In this document: piece by piece, positions 39,351-48,686 of the stretch
How positions within the stretch are numbered: the first letter of the stretch is position 1
Layout of the letters: each line of letters opens with the position of its first letter
Source of the DNA: an uncultured Opitutia bacterium
Lineage (GTDB): Bacteria; Verrucomicrobiota; Verrucomicrobiia; Opitutales; Opitutaceae
Assembly (NCBI GenBank): GCA_903877135.1
Contig: CAIRCN010000069.1
Span: 1 to 49,796, forward strand
DNA: 49,796 nt
Reading direction: 5' to 3'
Translations under genes and position numbers: made by a program
The notes under the pieces: model-generated
Told to the model about the DNA's origin: nothing
The model's input: the letters and a program-made list of their open reading frames with translations, nothing else
Databases searched by the model: none

Positions 39351-40859
39351 ATGCTTCGCCGCGTGGAGCCATCCCGGACGCCGCCGAGCATCACCGATCT
39401 GCAAAAACCGCTGGAGCATTTTCGCGCCAAGACCCAGCGGCTGCGCATTCATCCACTGGAGCTGTCCCTGCTCGGAGTGGTTTGCGCCCACCTGATCTTC
39501 CTGGTCTGGGCCCTCGGGGGACGCCCATTCTGGGCCCAGCTCACGAGCTTGGGTTTCGGTGTCGTGGAATTGGCCCTCGCCCTCCGGTCCCGACATTACA
39601 CGGCGGAGTTCAGCGCCGAGGGCACCTTCAAGCTGGTGATGTGGCCAAAGCTCGTCCGCTTCCCCCTGTTCGGGACCGGCCTGGCCCTCCTGGTTTACAT
39701 CCTCATCCAGGCGCTCAATCCGGCCTGGCGCTACGTCTCCGATCAACGGGGCTGGTGGATGGAGCCGGCCTCCCATGTAACCTGGCTGCCGTCCGGCACG
39801 ATCGTGCCCTTTGCCATCGCCGGCCAGTGGCGCTCCCTGATTGTCTACACGGCGGTTTGGCTTCTGGTCTGCTCGATTTGGACCGGCTTCACCCGGCGCC
39901 GGACCCTGCAGTTTTTTTTCATCGTGCTCGCGGCCAACGCCATGGTCCTCGCCCTCTTCGGCTTGGTGCAGCGGCTGACCACGAACGGGCTGATTTTTTG
40001 GTTTTGGAAACCGCCGGCCAGTTATTTTTTTGCGAGCTTCACCTATAAAAACCACGCCGGGGCCTACTTCAATCTCATGCTGGCGATCTGCATCGGTCTG
40101 GCCGGGTGGTTTTATCTGCGCAGCCTGCGCCGGCTGGAGAAATCCAACCCGGCGGGCCTGTTTGTGTTTTTTTCCGTCCTGATCGCGATCGATGTCGTGA
40201 TCACGTTCTCCCGCGCCTCGACGATTCTCATGCTGCTTTATCTGACTCTGGCGATGGTGATCATGCTGGTTTACCAATTGAAAAATCCGCAGCTCCTGCG
40301 CCGGCCGGTCGTGACCTTCATTTTGCTCTGCGGTTTTTCGATTTTCGCCTATGTGGGCCTGGATGCCCTGAACGTCGGCCAGGCCTGGGACAAGATGAAG
40401 CAGTCGGAATCCGACGGATCGGTCGTGAACCGCTGGGTCACGACCAAGGCCTCCAGTTACATGCTGAAGGACCATTGGGAATTCGGCACCGGCGCGGGCA
40501 GCTACCGCTTCCTTTTCCCTCCCTACCAAAACCGGTATGCGGAGATCACCATGTCCAGCAACAAGCGCTCTTATTATGAGCACGCGCACAATGACTGGCT
40601 GGAATTTCCCATTGAGTTGGGGCTATTCGGCGGAGTCATGATCCTCCTATCCCTAGGTCATTTGGCCCTGAAGTTGATGCGGAGTTTTTTCTGGGAAAAT
40701 CCCCTGACGCTCATGATCACCCTCGGGGGATTGTTGATCCTGGCCTACAGTTCCTTTGATTTTATTTTCCAAAATGTGGCGATCCTCACGACATGGTGCG
40801 CCCTCTGGCCAGCGGTCCTGCACTGGACAGAGTTTGAGGACATGAATCTTCCCGCCTAG
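39351..40859 (+). CDS. O-antigen ligase/polymerase-like (Wzy_C) membrane protein
   Basis: The protein has 502 residues and about 10-12 predicted membrane helices. The large periplasmic loop contains 'DHWEFGTGAGSYRFLFPPYQ' and 'YYEHAHNDWLEFPIELGLFG', a signature of Wzy_C / O-antigen ligase-family proteins in which the loop His and Arg take part in glycan transfer. Such proteins polymerise or ligate undecaprenyl-linked glycans at the periplasmic side. It faces the sugar transferase and glycosyltransferase genes on the other strand. In this setting exopolysaccharide polymerase is the likelier role. Confidence 0.88.
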   Translation: MLRRVEPSRTPPSITDLQKPLEHFRAKTQRLRIHPLELSLLGVVCAHLIFLVWALGGRPFWAQLTSLGFGVVELALALRSRHYTAEFSAEGTFKLVMWPKLVRFPLFGTGLALLVYILIQALNPAWRYVSDQRGWWMEPASHVTWLPSGTIVPFAIAGQWRSLIVYTAVWLLVCSIWTGFTRRRTLQFFFIVLAANAMVLALFGLVQRLTTNGLIFWFWKPPASYFFASFTYKNHAGAYFNLMLAICIGLAGWFYLRSLRRLEKSNPAGLFVFFSVLIAIDVVITFSRASTILMLLYLTLAMVIMLVYQLKNPQLLRRPVVTFILLCGFSIFAYVGLDALNVGQAWDKMKQSESDGSVVNRWVTTKASSYMLKDHWEFGTGAGSYRFLFPPYQNRYAEITMSSNKRSYYEHAHNDWLEFPIELGLFGGVMILLSLGHLALKLMRSFFWENPLTLMITLGGLLILAYSSFDFIFQNVAILTTWCALWPAVLHWTEFEDMNLPA

Positions 40860-40989
40860 CCCGTTCCAGCGGAACGTGTGTGCTCATCCGGGCATATCTG
40901 CTGAGCCGGTGGGGGCCCCGCGCAAAAAGGCGGACCGCGGTGGAAAATGGTGCCGGCTTGCGAGAGCCTGTGACTCGGCCCGGCGCCAC

Positions 40990-42411
40990 TCAGACCGCCG
41001 ACTTCGGCGGGAAAAACACGAGTCCCAGAGTCGTGAGGGTGATCTGCACATCGAGCCAGATTGACCAGTGCGTGATGTAATGGATGTCAAGCTGCACCCG
41101 CTGCCGCAGCATACTGACTTCCGTGATCTCACCCCGGAAGCCCCGGACCTGCGCCAAACCCGTGATGCCAGGCTTCACCAGCTGCCGGGTCCGGTAAGCC
41201 CGCGCCACCTCTTCAAACTCGCTGTCATGCTGCGGAAGATGCGGGCGCGGGCCCACGATGCTCATCCGGCCAAGGAGCACGTTCCAAAACTGGGGAAATT
41301 CGTCCAGGCTCGATTTCCTCAGGAACCGGCCGAAGGGGTAAATCCGCTCGTCCCCGGGCTTCGCCTGCACCGCCTCCAACTGGGGGTTCGGCGCACTGCT
41401 GCGCATCGAGCGAAACTTGGTCATCATGAATGCATGGCGACCCTGTCCGCCCCGCGGCCGGGAGAAAAACAGGGGGCCGGGAGACTGCCACCGCTGCATG
41501 AGCCAGACCAGAAGGGAAAGGGGCGGCAAAATAAAGAGCACCACCGGCAGCGCCACGACGACGTCATACATCCGCTTGACCATGCGGTTCAGCGGGTCTT
41601 CCAATGGCTCCTCCTGGAGCGCCAGAAACAGGCGCCCCTCCTCCATCACCGGCACCATCGGGACCGGCAGCATTTCGTCCATGTTCGTGTAGATCAGCAA
41701 ACGGCAGCCCGCCGCCTGGCATTTTTCAACGACCCTCGCCGTCACACTCTGGTCCGAAGGAAGTTCGAGCAGGATCACCTGGCTCACGCTCTTGTCCTCG
41801 ATGACCTGTCCCAGCTGATCAATCCGGCCGAGCCAGGGGAGTCCCGCGATGGCGGGGGCCCCAGGGAGCGACGGCACGTCCGAAAGGATTCCAACCGGAT
41901 GATAGCCCAGGTGGCGCTTCTGGGTGATCCAGTCGCCAAAATTCTTAACCGATCCTGACCGGCCGAGAAACAGCGTGGGCACGCGGTGCGCCGTATGGAA
42001 CGCCAGTCCCGCCAGCGTGCGGGACAAGACATGGTTGATGAAATGAAGGATGAACCACAGGAAGAAAAGGTAAGTCGAAAGGAAGATACGGCTGATGCTG
42101 CGATCCTTGGTGGCAACCATGAGCGTAAACACCATCAGCGCCACCAGCACCACCTGACGGGTCGCGATCCGGGCGGCGTCGGCCCAGGAAAGCCGGTGAA
42201 AATGCGTGGCAAACTGACTCAGATGCTTCCCGCTCCCCAGCATACCCGCCACCACACACAGGAAATATAGGGCAAAGTTGACGTCCGGACTCAACTCAAC
42301 CCGCGGAATGTAATGGTAGACCAGCGCATAGAGGAGAAAGAACGCCGCGGCGCACACCGTCGTCGCCAAAAGATGAAGATTGAGGAGTCCTCGGAGTCGA
42401 TAGGTTATCAT
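40990..42411 (-). CDS. Undecaprenyl-phosphate sugar phosphotransferase (initiating exopolysaccharide synthesis)
   Basis: The ATG at 42411 gives 473 residues; the open frame extends to 42651 but those 80 residues look non-coding. N-terminal membrane helices ('MITYRLRGLLNLHLLATTVC' onward) precede a nucleotide-binding-like cytoplasmic domain with 'AHRVPTLFLGRSG'. The C-terminal bacterial sugar-transferase domain shows 'KRMYDVVVALP', 'MMTKFRSMR', 'SSLDEFPQFWNVLLGRMSIV' and 'GPRPHLPQHDSE'. It moves a sugar-1-phosphate onto undecaprenyl phosphate. It lies 64 bases downstream of the WcaI-like gene. Confidence 0.94.
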   Translation of the reverse strand: MITYRLRGLLNLHLLATTVCAAAFFLLYALVYHYIPRVELSPDVNFALYFLCVVAGMLGSGKHLSQFATHFHRLSWADAARIATRQVVLVALMVFTLMVATKDRSISRIFLSTYLFFLWFILHFINHVLSRTLAGLAFHTAHRVPTLFLGRSGSVKNFGDWITQKRHLGYHPVGILSDVPSLPGAPAIAGLPWLGRIDQLGQVIEDKSVSQVILLELPSDQSVTARVVEKCQAAGCRLLIYTNMDEMLPVPMVPVMEEGRLFLALQEEPLEDPLNRMVKRMYDVVVALPVVLFILPPLSLLVWLMQRWQSPGPLFFSRPRGGQGRHAFMMTKFRSMRSSAPNPQLEAVQAKPGDERIYPFGRFLRKSSLDEFPQFWNVLLGRMSIVGPRPHLPQHDSEFEEVARAYRTRQLVKPGITGLAQVRGFRGEITEVSMLRQRVQLDIHYITHWSIWLDVQITLTTLGLVFFPPKSAV

Positions 42412-42475
42412 TTCATCCGGGCCAACAGGCAGAGTGCACGCAGCGCGAAAAGAAGAGAGTTCATTCAACTTCCAG

Positions 42476-43747
42476 TCAGCAGCGGGGCAAGCCGATTTCC
42501 ATAAGCCGGGCCTCAAACTCCGCCAACACCCGCTCCGCGGCAAAGCGGCGCACCCATCCGGTCCCGGCCCGCAGCCGCTCCAGCCGTTCCGGGTCATCGG
42601 CCAATTCCCGGAGGATCCGGGCAATCTGCCACGGCTCTTCGGGCGACACATTCACCCCAAATTTTCCCTCCGCCACCGCGAGCGCAAGTTCGCTTCCCTG
42701 GTCAGCCACCGTGATCACAGGCAGCCCGGCCGAGAGGAGCGCCAATAGTTTGCTCGGGAAAAAAAACTGGCCCGTGCCCGCTGCCTGGGTGATGAGGCCA
42801 AGATCCACGCTCCCGAGCAACTCACGGTATTTCCACTCCGGCTGCAAGGGAAGCAACGTGAGCGGCAATCCCGGCTGCCGGGCGAGCGCCGACTCGAGTT
42901 CGCTCCGGGTTGCACCCTCCCCGGCGATAATGAGATGCACCCGTCTTTCCGACGGCGCCACCGGGGCCTCCGCCAGGAGCCGGGCCGCCTCCACCAGGAC
43001 GCCCAACCCCTGCTTGCGTCCGATGTTGCCCGAATAAAGAGCGATGAGTGCGTCTTCCGGAAGCCCCAACTGTCGACGGCAATCCGCCCGGCGCCGGCAA
43101 TGCTCGAACTCATTCGCGGCCCGAGGCTCCAGCGGAAGAGGCGCACACCAATTGGGGAAATAGAGCTGCCGCCCAACCGGCACTTTCTTACTCGTGAAGG
43201 CAGCGAGCATCCCGGCAGAGATGCCCGAGACGGCCCTCGCCCCGCCATAGGCGCAAGCCTCGAGCCCATATAAGGCGCGAACAAAAAGTCCCGGTTTCAC
43301 CATGCCGAGTCCCACCGCCGCATCCGGCTGCAAGTCTTGCACGTGAAAAACATACCGGCTCCGCCTTAGCCAGGAGACCAGCCGCGCACAGGGCCCGAGA
43401 AAGAGCGGGGGGCTGACGACGACCGTCACTGCTGCCCGCGGGAGCGTGAGGACGCGGACACTCGAGGTAAGGGCAAAGGAAAATTCGTGCAGGATCCGCT
43501 TCAGGGTTGTCACCTGGCGCGGCACATAGTGCCAGCAGCGGTGCACGCTCACCCCCTCCAGCGACTCCGTGCGGAAAATTCGGCCACGATCGCCCGGCAG
43601 CTTCTCCCACGCCGGGTAATACGGGAATGTCGTCACCATCCGCACCTCGTGCCCGCGCCGCGCCAAGTATTCACAAAGCCCGGTGTTGTAAGGCGCGATT
43701 CCGGTCAGCTCGGGTTCATAGTTGATTCCCCAGACAAGGATGCGCAT
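42476..43747 (-). CDS. WcaI-like GT4-type glycosyltransferase
   Basis: The protein has 423 residues. It starts 'MRILVWGINYEPELTGIAPY', the WcaI/GT4 N terminus. 'FHVQDLQPDAAVGLGM' and 'ALYSGNIGRKQGLGVLVEAA' are inter-domain and donor-site segments. 'FFFPSKLLALLSAGLPVITV' has the Glu-x7-Glu-like donor region in altered form. It should add a sugar, mannose or fucose by analogy, to the lipid-linked exopolysaccharide unit. No signal peptide; cytoplasmic face of the membrane. Confidence 0.93.
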   Translation of the reverse strand: MRILVWGINYEPELTGIAPYNTGLCEYLARRGHEVRMVTTFPYYPAWEKLPGDRGRIFRTESLEGVSVHRCWHYVPRQVTTLKRILHEFSFALTSSVRVLTLPRAAVTVVVSPPLFLGPCARLVSWLRRSRYVFHVQDLQPDAAVGLGMVKPGLFVRALYGLEACAYGGARAVSGISAGMLAAFTSKKVPVGRQLYFPNWCAPLPLEPRAANEFEHCRRRADCRRQLGLPEDALIALYSGNIGRKQGLGVLVEAARLLAEAPVAPSERRVHLIIAGEGATRSELESALARQPGLPLTLLPLQPEWKYRELLGSVDLGLITQAAGTGQFFFPSKLLALLSAGLPVITVADQGSELALAVAEGKFGVNVSPEEPWQIARILRELADDPERLERLRAGTGWVRRFAAERVLAEFEARLMEIGLPRC

Positions 43748-44294
43748 GGAGGAAAGGTTTGATGGAAGAGCAATGCTCCCGTCGCCCGGGAGCAGACGGG
43801 CTTGTAGGGCGCGATTTTACCGTTCGCTCGTCAAGCAAGATAGTTGCGGCGCGCACCTGGGCAAGAAGGCAGGAAGGTGGAATGCCGCTGCGGACGGGAT
43901 CTGCGGCTCGTTTTCCAACGCGTAGGACCGGCTCTGGTGTTTCACCGCTGCGGGACCCATGATGAGGTGGGAACCTTTCTACGGAACCGCCGCTGAAGGC
44001 GGCCGGTGTTTTGTGCGTGGTGGCTTGTGGTCTCCCCGCGTTGATCCGAACGGCCAGTTCTCCGGCACGTCGGCCGGCACGTTTCCACCAACACCTCGAC
44101 GCAGGGGACCACCGCAATATTCAGGATCTTGCCCGAGCCGGCAAACCACATGTCCGTCCAGCCGCCCAAATCACAAAAACAAATCGAGGATGAACGAGCC
44201 GTGGCGTCTCCCACAAACGGATTTATCGGCTGGGGGAACCAAGGCCGGCTGGATGCAGCGTCCCGCTGCGTTGGCAATGTCCTGCCTGCCCCGG
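43748..44294. other. Intergenic region without gene
   Basis: This 547-base stretch lies between the WcaI-like start and the end of the clan-A glycosidase gene, both on the minus strand. It contains a small hairpin (CCGCC-GCTGAA-GGCGG near 43988-44003) but no coding frame with recognisable domains. It may hold the promoter for the two downstream exopolysaccharide genes. Confidence 0.5.
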
Positions 44295-46187
44295 CTACCG
44301 CCGGACCGCCTGCATCAAGGACAGGGTCACCTCGACCGGGTCATCCGCCCGCTTGAAGAAGCCCCGGACCTGGACTTCGCGAATGTCCTCGGGATGGAAC
44401 ACCGGGTTCTTGGTGCAGCGGCCCCAAAAATAGGAGGCAAAGTCGCGCAAATTCAGCCACACGTCCGCCGAGGGCCGATAATAGCTCACCCCGAAATTTT
44501 CCCAGATGGTGAACCGCTGTCCGCGCCGGTCGATCAGGTCGACCCGAACGAGGCAATCCTTGCTCATCGGGTGGCTCAGTTGCAGCCTTAGAAAGCCCTC
44601 CGACGGCAGGCGGGAGACATGGGCCAGGGCGAAATTGAAACGCAGGGGATCCTGGGAGACCCGTTGCACCCCCAGGCGCAGCCTGGTCCCGGGGGAACCC
44701 GTAGGCAGCTCCTCCAGCTTCAGGTCGTTTTCTTCCCGCCAGAATTTTCCCTTGTGCCGGAACTCGTCTGTCGGCTCCGGATGCCCGAAACGGCGCCACC
44801 AGTGATCGGGCAACAAGGGAAGTGCCGTTTCCTTGAAATCGGCCACCACCGGCCAGGCTTCGAGGGCAAAGCGCACCGGGGATTGCCCGCCCTTTTCATC
44901 CTGGAAAATGGCGCTCCACTCCTCGCGAAAATAGCCGGCGGGTTCGTTCCGGTGAAATTCGAGCGGGAAGCACTGGCAGGAAAAAGGCGCGAGGATTATT
45001 TCTCCCGGAGCGGGAAGTTGCACTTGGGCAAACTTCGGCGGATCGCACACGAGGTGGCCGCGCACCTCCGCGCCGGAAAAATTGTAAAGACAGAGTTCCC
45101 CCTGGATCACTCCATCGGCGTTGAACCGGTAGCTGCCCGAGACCTTGTGCGGGACCGTGGTCCTGTTGTCGGGGAGCCACTGCAAGACGATGGGATTGGG
45201 ATCAACCGGCGGTCGGGCAAGCGGCCGGCGGGGCCAGGGATTTTCGCGGGTAAACCGGGCGTATGACGTCCAGGACGGCAACGGCTGATTGGGTCCTGAG
45301 GTCATGGCAAACGGGTCACCCTGATGCACCAAAATGAAGGGCATGAAGACCGCCACGTCGGTTTCACGCAGTGCGGTCTGGGCGGTCGCCAGCGTAAAAT
45401 CCGCCTGCCGCGCCCGCCGCTTGGGATTTAGATAATCCGCTGGGGTCACGACATCGGCCCCGCACTCCGTGATCCAAAGCGGCAGGGGCGCCTGGGCCTT
45501 GGCCGGAAGATGCTTCGCCGCGAAATCCCGGTGCGCGGCGATTACGCCCGGCAAATCCCCGGCCAGTCCGTAGAAATGAAAATTTACGGCATCGGTGTAT
45601 TCGAAAATCCCATTGGCCGCCGCCCGGTCGAGCCACGGCCCGGGAGGAAGCGCCAGGGCCCCCATCAGCACCACGGGGGCAGAGTCTGCGCTTTGCCCTG
45701 TGGCACCGCTCCCCTCGCCTGCTCCTGCTTTCAGTCCCAGATAGACTGCCTTCTGAAAGGCCACCACGCGGTCCGGCAAGTCTGTGCAATAACCGACATC
45801 CGGTTCGCCCACCATTTCCCAAGCGTCCACGATGCCCCGATAGTTGGCGGCCAGCCCGCGGGCAGACTGGTAGACTTTGAGCAAGTCCTCGGGCAACTGA
45901 TTGCCGGGGCGTGGTGGCGGCAAGCCGCGAAGATCCACGAAGGCATCGACCGCCAGGCCTGCATTTTTTAATTCCGGCAAGGCTGCATTTGGTCCCCGCT
46001 CACGGAGAATCCTCACGCCCGACTGCTGCAAGAGTAGGAGATAATCGCTCCGCGCCCTCGCGTCCACATGTGCGGTAAGGCAGGCATCGATTCCCCAACC
46101 CGCGGGAGGTTCCGTCTCGGCAGCCGTTAGGCTGACGGCGAAGATCAAAGCCAGGATCGTTCCGGCCGGGTTCACGCCCATGGCCAT
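44295..46187 (-). CDS. Exported clan-A (GH39/GH5-like) glycoside hydrolase-like protein
   Basis: The ATG at 46187 (630 residues) opens a signal peptide 'MAMGVNPAGTILALIFAVSL'. A TIM-barrel-like part follows: 'LLQQSGVRILRERGP', then 'AWEMVGEPDVGY' with Glu128 as candidate acid/base and 'PLWITECGADVVTPADY' with Glu241 as candidate nucleophile, then 'VAVFMPFILVHQGDPFA'. About 290 residues of beta-rich C-terminal domains end in a lectin-like 'SYYRPSADVWLNLRDFASYF'. Two Glu at the ends of the fourth and seventh strands are the clan-A pattern. Its place beside polysaccharide genes suggests it trims or releases the exported polymer. Confidence 0.75.
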   Translation of the reverse strand: MAMGVNPAGTILALIFAVSLTAAETEPPAGWGIDACLTAHVDARARSDYLLLLQQSGVRILRERGPNAALPELKNAGLAVDAFVDLRGLPPPRPGNQLPEDLLKVYQSARGLAANYRGIVDAWEMVGEPDVGYCTDLPDRVVAFQKAVYLGLKAGAGEGSGATGQSADSAPVVLMGALALPPGPWLDRAAANGIFEYTDAVNFHFYGLAGDLPGVIAAHRDFAAKHLPAKAQAPLPLWITECGADVVTPADYLNPKRRARQADFTLATAQTALRETDVAVFMPFILVHQGDPFAMTSGPNQPLPSWTSYARFTRENPWPRRPLARPPVDPNPIVLQWLPDNRTTVPHKVSGSYRFNADGVIQGELCLYNFSGAEVRGHLVCDPPKFAQVQLPAPGEIILAPFSCQCFPLEFHRNEPAGYFREEWSAIFQDEKGGQSPVRFALEAWPVVADFKETALPLLPDHWWRRFGHPEPTDEFRHKGKFWREENDLKLEELPTGSPGTRLRLGVQRVSQDPLRFNFALAHVSRLPSEGFLRLQLSHPMSKDCLVRVDLIDRRGQRFTIWENFGVSYYRPSADVWLNLRDFASYFWGRCTKNPVFHPEDIREVQVRGFFKRADDPVEVTLSLMQAVRR

Positions 46188-46497
46188 TTTCCACCAAGGC
46201 GGCCCCGATGCCTGCAGCCCGCCATGCCTCGCTGCGAGGTCGGTTTTTCTGAAATTTAAGATCGCCGGGAGCACTAATGAGGACGGTTACACCAACATCG
46301 GGGCGATTTCGAGACAGATGAGCGCCACCGGCTGACCAGGAGATCCTTCGGATCCGGCTGCGTTTTGCCCACGCTTCTCGGTGTCCCATCAAGTCCCTAT
46401 TCCGCGGGTTGTTTCGGTATCCAGATGAATTAGTTACTTATTGCTCTCCATCAGGGGTTCTTATTGACAACCGCTCCACTTACCGCTCCTTAAGCCC
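46188..46497. other. Intergenic region between glycosidase and PEP-CTERM genes
   Basis: These 310 bases hold the divergent start regions of two genes. TTGACA at 46464-46469 is a good -35 box for the plus-strand gene, but no clear -10 box follows at 16-18 bases. No further gene is seen. Confidence 0.45.
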
Positions 46498-48222
46498 ATG
46501 CGCTTCTCCCGGCCCCGGTTGGTAGCCGCTCTTGTGGCAACTGCGATTTCGACTTTGGTCGAGGCGCAGACGACCTGGACAGGCACAGGCGGTAATACCA
46601 CTTTTTCCAATACCGCCAATTGGAATAACAATTTGGCGCCCGCCAATACTGGCACGGCTTCCGTTGCCTTTGGGAACACGGGGTTCGGTGCGGTCAACGT
46701 CGATACCAGTTACAGCCTTAACTCGATTACACTTAATAGCACGACCACGAACTATACTTTCTCTGGCAGCGCGCTGAGCATCGCTTCGGCAATTACAAGT
46801 TCCACGCCGTCCGGCATCAGTTCGAATTTCAACGATGCGATCCAGCTCACGGGCTCCAGCGCATTTAGCACTGGATCCTCCAATCTTACGTTCAGCGCAA
46901 TCAACACGGGATCCCATGGTCTCATCCTCAGTTCGACAGGCGGTGCCTTGACGGTGACCGGCAATATTACCGGAAACGGTGCGCTCACGGTCTCAGGCAA
47001 CTCCCCCGGGGTGGTTTTCTTGGGCGGCGCCAGCAACACGTATTCGGGCGGCACCACGATCAATTCAGGGGCCGTCCTTCAATATGGCGACCCTGGAGGC
47101 ACGCTGAGCATCTCGATCCCGGGGAACGTGACCGACAATGGACAGCTCAACATCAAACCGATCAACACGCCCTACACCTACACCGGCGTAATTTCCGGAA
47201 CCGGCACCTTGTATCAGCTCGGCACGAATGTGCTGACCCTTCAGGGAAAGAACACCTACGCTGGGCAAACAGTCATCGCCGCAGGCACCCTGCAAATTGG
47301 AGTGAACAACGCACTGCCGGTGACAACGTCCTTAAGCATGAACGGCACCAACGGCGCCGTCCTGAATGTGGCATACGATCAGGCCATCGATCATTTTGGC
47401 CCAAACAGCGCGGGCTCCTCCATTACGATACAGAGCGGCAAGACTTTCACAGTGAGCGCGGCGAGCAGCGCTACCTCGAGCAGTTATTTCGGGACGATTT
47501 CTGGCAGTGGCCAGCTGGAGATCGAAGGCGTTTCCGGCAGCAAATTCAATCTCACCCAGACCACGCCCTTTGCGGGCGCCACCAACGTCGAGAGCGGCCA
47601 ACTCGGCATCCATAACGCCTCCGGGAACAGTGTAGTGGACGCCCTCTCGGGCGCCGTCACGGTCTACAGCGGCGCCAGCATTGAGGGCAAAGGCGGCATC
47701 TCCGGCTCGCTCATGCTCAATACGGGTGCGACGATTACTGTGGATCCCAAGTTTTCGGTTGGTCCGACTACGTTCAATGGCGGCACGACCTACAATATGC
47801 TGCTCGCCAACGCCACAGGCGCGTCCGGAACAGACTACAGTCTGCTCAGCGTCAGCGGAGTGCTGGCGCTCGGCACCGCCTCCTCAGCAATCGGGAACCA
47901 GATCACGATCAGGCCCGTTTCCTTTAATGGCAGCAGCCCTGGCCAGGCCGCCAACTTCGATACGACGCAAAGCTATTCGTTCATTCTCGCAAGCACGACG
48001 GCTGGCATCACGGGGTTTAACGCGGCAAATTTTGCGGTCGACCTGACGAATTTCCAAAATGCCTTCACTGGCACCTGGTCCGTGGCGCAAGCCGGGAATA
48101 ATTTGGACCTCATTTATACTGGCGGTGCCGCAATTCCAGAACCGGCGATGTCTGAACTGCTCTTCGGCTGTCTCGCGCTCGGGATCGCATTTTGCTGGCG
48201 ATTGACATCCTCCCGGCCCTAA
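46498..48222 (+). CDS. PEP-CTERM protein with autotransporter-associated beta-strand repeats
   Basis: The 574-residue protein starts with a signal peptide (to about residue 23, 'STLVEAQ'). The body is Gly/Ser/Thr/Asn rich, with repeats of the autotransporter-associated beta-strand (PATR) type: 'GNITGNGALTVSGNSPGVVF' then Leu-Gly-Gly, 'NTYSGGTTINSGAVLQYG', 'GTGTLYQLGTNVLTLQGKNT' then Tyr-Ala-Gly, and 'TVIAAGTLQIG'. These build a right-handed beta-helix. The C terminus has Ile-Pro-Glu-Pro, a hydrophobic helix and a short basic tail ('CWRLTSSRP'), a PEP-CTERM signal rather than an autotransporter barrel. It should be exported, processed by an exosortase and held at the surface or matrix. It lies next to the exopolysaccharide genes, which fits the known link between PEP-CTERM proteins and such polymers. 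Confidence 0.92.
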   Translation: MRFSRPRLVAALVATAISTLVEAQTTWTGTGGNTTFSNTANWNNNLAPANTGTASVAFGNTGFGAVNVDTSYSLNSITLNSTTTNYTFSGSALSIASAITSSTPSGISSNFNDAIQLTGSSAFSTGSSNLTFSAINTGSHGLILSSTGGALTVTGNITGNGALTVSGNSPGVVFLGGASNTYSGGTTINSGAVLQYGDPGGTLSISIPGNVTDNGQLNIKPINTPYTYTGVISGTGTLYQLGTNVLTLQGKNTYAGQTVIAAGTLQIGVNNALPVTTSLSMNGTNGAVLNVAYDQAIDHFGPNSAGSSITIQSGKTFTVSAASSATSSSYFGTISGSGQLEIEGVSGSKFNLTQTTPFAGATNVESGQLGIHNASGNSVVDALSGAVTVYSGASIEGKGGISGSLMLNTGATITVDPKFSVGPTTFNGGTTYNMLLANATGASGTDYSLLSVSGVLALGTASSAIGNQITIRPVSFNGSSPGQAANFDTTQSYSFILASTTAGITGFNAANFAVDLTNFQNAFTGTWSVAQAGNNLDLIYTGGAAIPEPAMSELLFGCLALGIAFCWRLTSSRP

Positions 48223-48254
48223 AGGGACCGGGATTCCACTTCTCCCAACTACGG

Positions 48255-48440
48255 TCAAGCGGCTCGGAGGGCGGTTCCTGTTACATGACCGGAACCGTAT
48301 CTGGGTGAAAGCAAAGTAACGAAGGCATGTCCTGCCTCCCGCGCCATTAGAGCGATTGCGCGAGCTAAGATGAACTTGGCGTCATTGACGTCCGTGTTCT
48401 CTGCGTGGCCGCAGGCCATACACTTATTATGCCGCTGGAA
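48255..48440 (-). pseudogene. tnpB: C-terminal remnant of a TnpB (IS200/IS605-type OrfB)
   Basis: The minus-strand frame (61 codons to a TGA at 48255-48257) reads 'FQRHNKCMACGHAENTDVND' then Ala-Lys-Phe-Ile-Leu-Ala-Arg. This is the second Cys-x-x-Cys knuckle of TnpB followed by the RuvC III motif (canonical Asn-Ala-Asp-Val-Asn-Ala-Ala), with the catalytic Asp kept. A stop codon precedes it at 48441-48443, and no TnpB-like residues are found upstream in any frame by eye. Only this end of the gene survives, so it is a decayed element. There is no TnpA in the window. Confidence 0.75.
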
Positions 48441-48530
48441 TCACGAGCCTGCCCACTCTGAACATTGCCGATTTCTCAGCCTTCGGTGTATTCAAAGCGG
48501 CCAGATAGCCCGGGCCGTTTCTGCTCACTG

Positions 48531-48686
48531 ATGGGAATGCCGTCGCCAGTGCCAAAGAATCACGCAGCCGTTGCGCTCGGAAGCCGCGGGGGCCGCGCTC
48601 GCACGAAAGCGAAGCGGCTTGCGGCAAAGCGCAATGGCGCCCGCGGAGGACGCCCGCGAATGCTACAGGCAGTGGCGGGGGTTTAA
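48531..48686 (+). CDS. Small basic Gly/Arg-rich ORF
   Basis: The frame gives about 51 residues from the ATG at 48531 (a second ATG stands at 48537). 'AAVALGSRGGRARTKAKRLA' and 'AKRNGARGGRPR' resemble small basic proteins that carry a terminal Gly-Gly-Arg-Pro-Arg motif; I know no function for them. It lies between the TnpB remnant and the VapBC pair. It may be real or a shortened remnant. Confidence 0.35.
   Translation: MGMPSPVPKNHAAVALGSRGGRARTKAKRLAAKRNGARGGRPRMLQAVAGV

Noticed and set aside
39171-40589. 472-codon minus-strand frame
   Set aside because: Antisense to the Wzy-like membrane protein; charged low-complexity residues only.
43716-44117. 133-codon minus-strand frame upstream of the WcaI-like gene
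   Set aside because: No motif, and it overlaps the WcaI-like start; composition is not protein-like.
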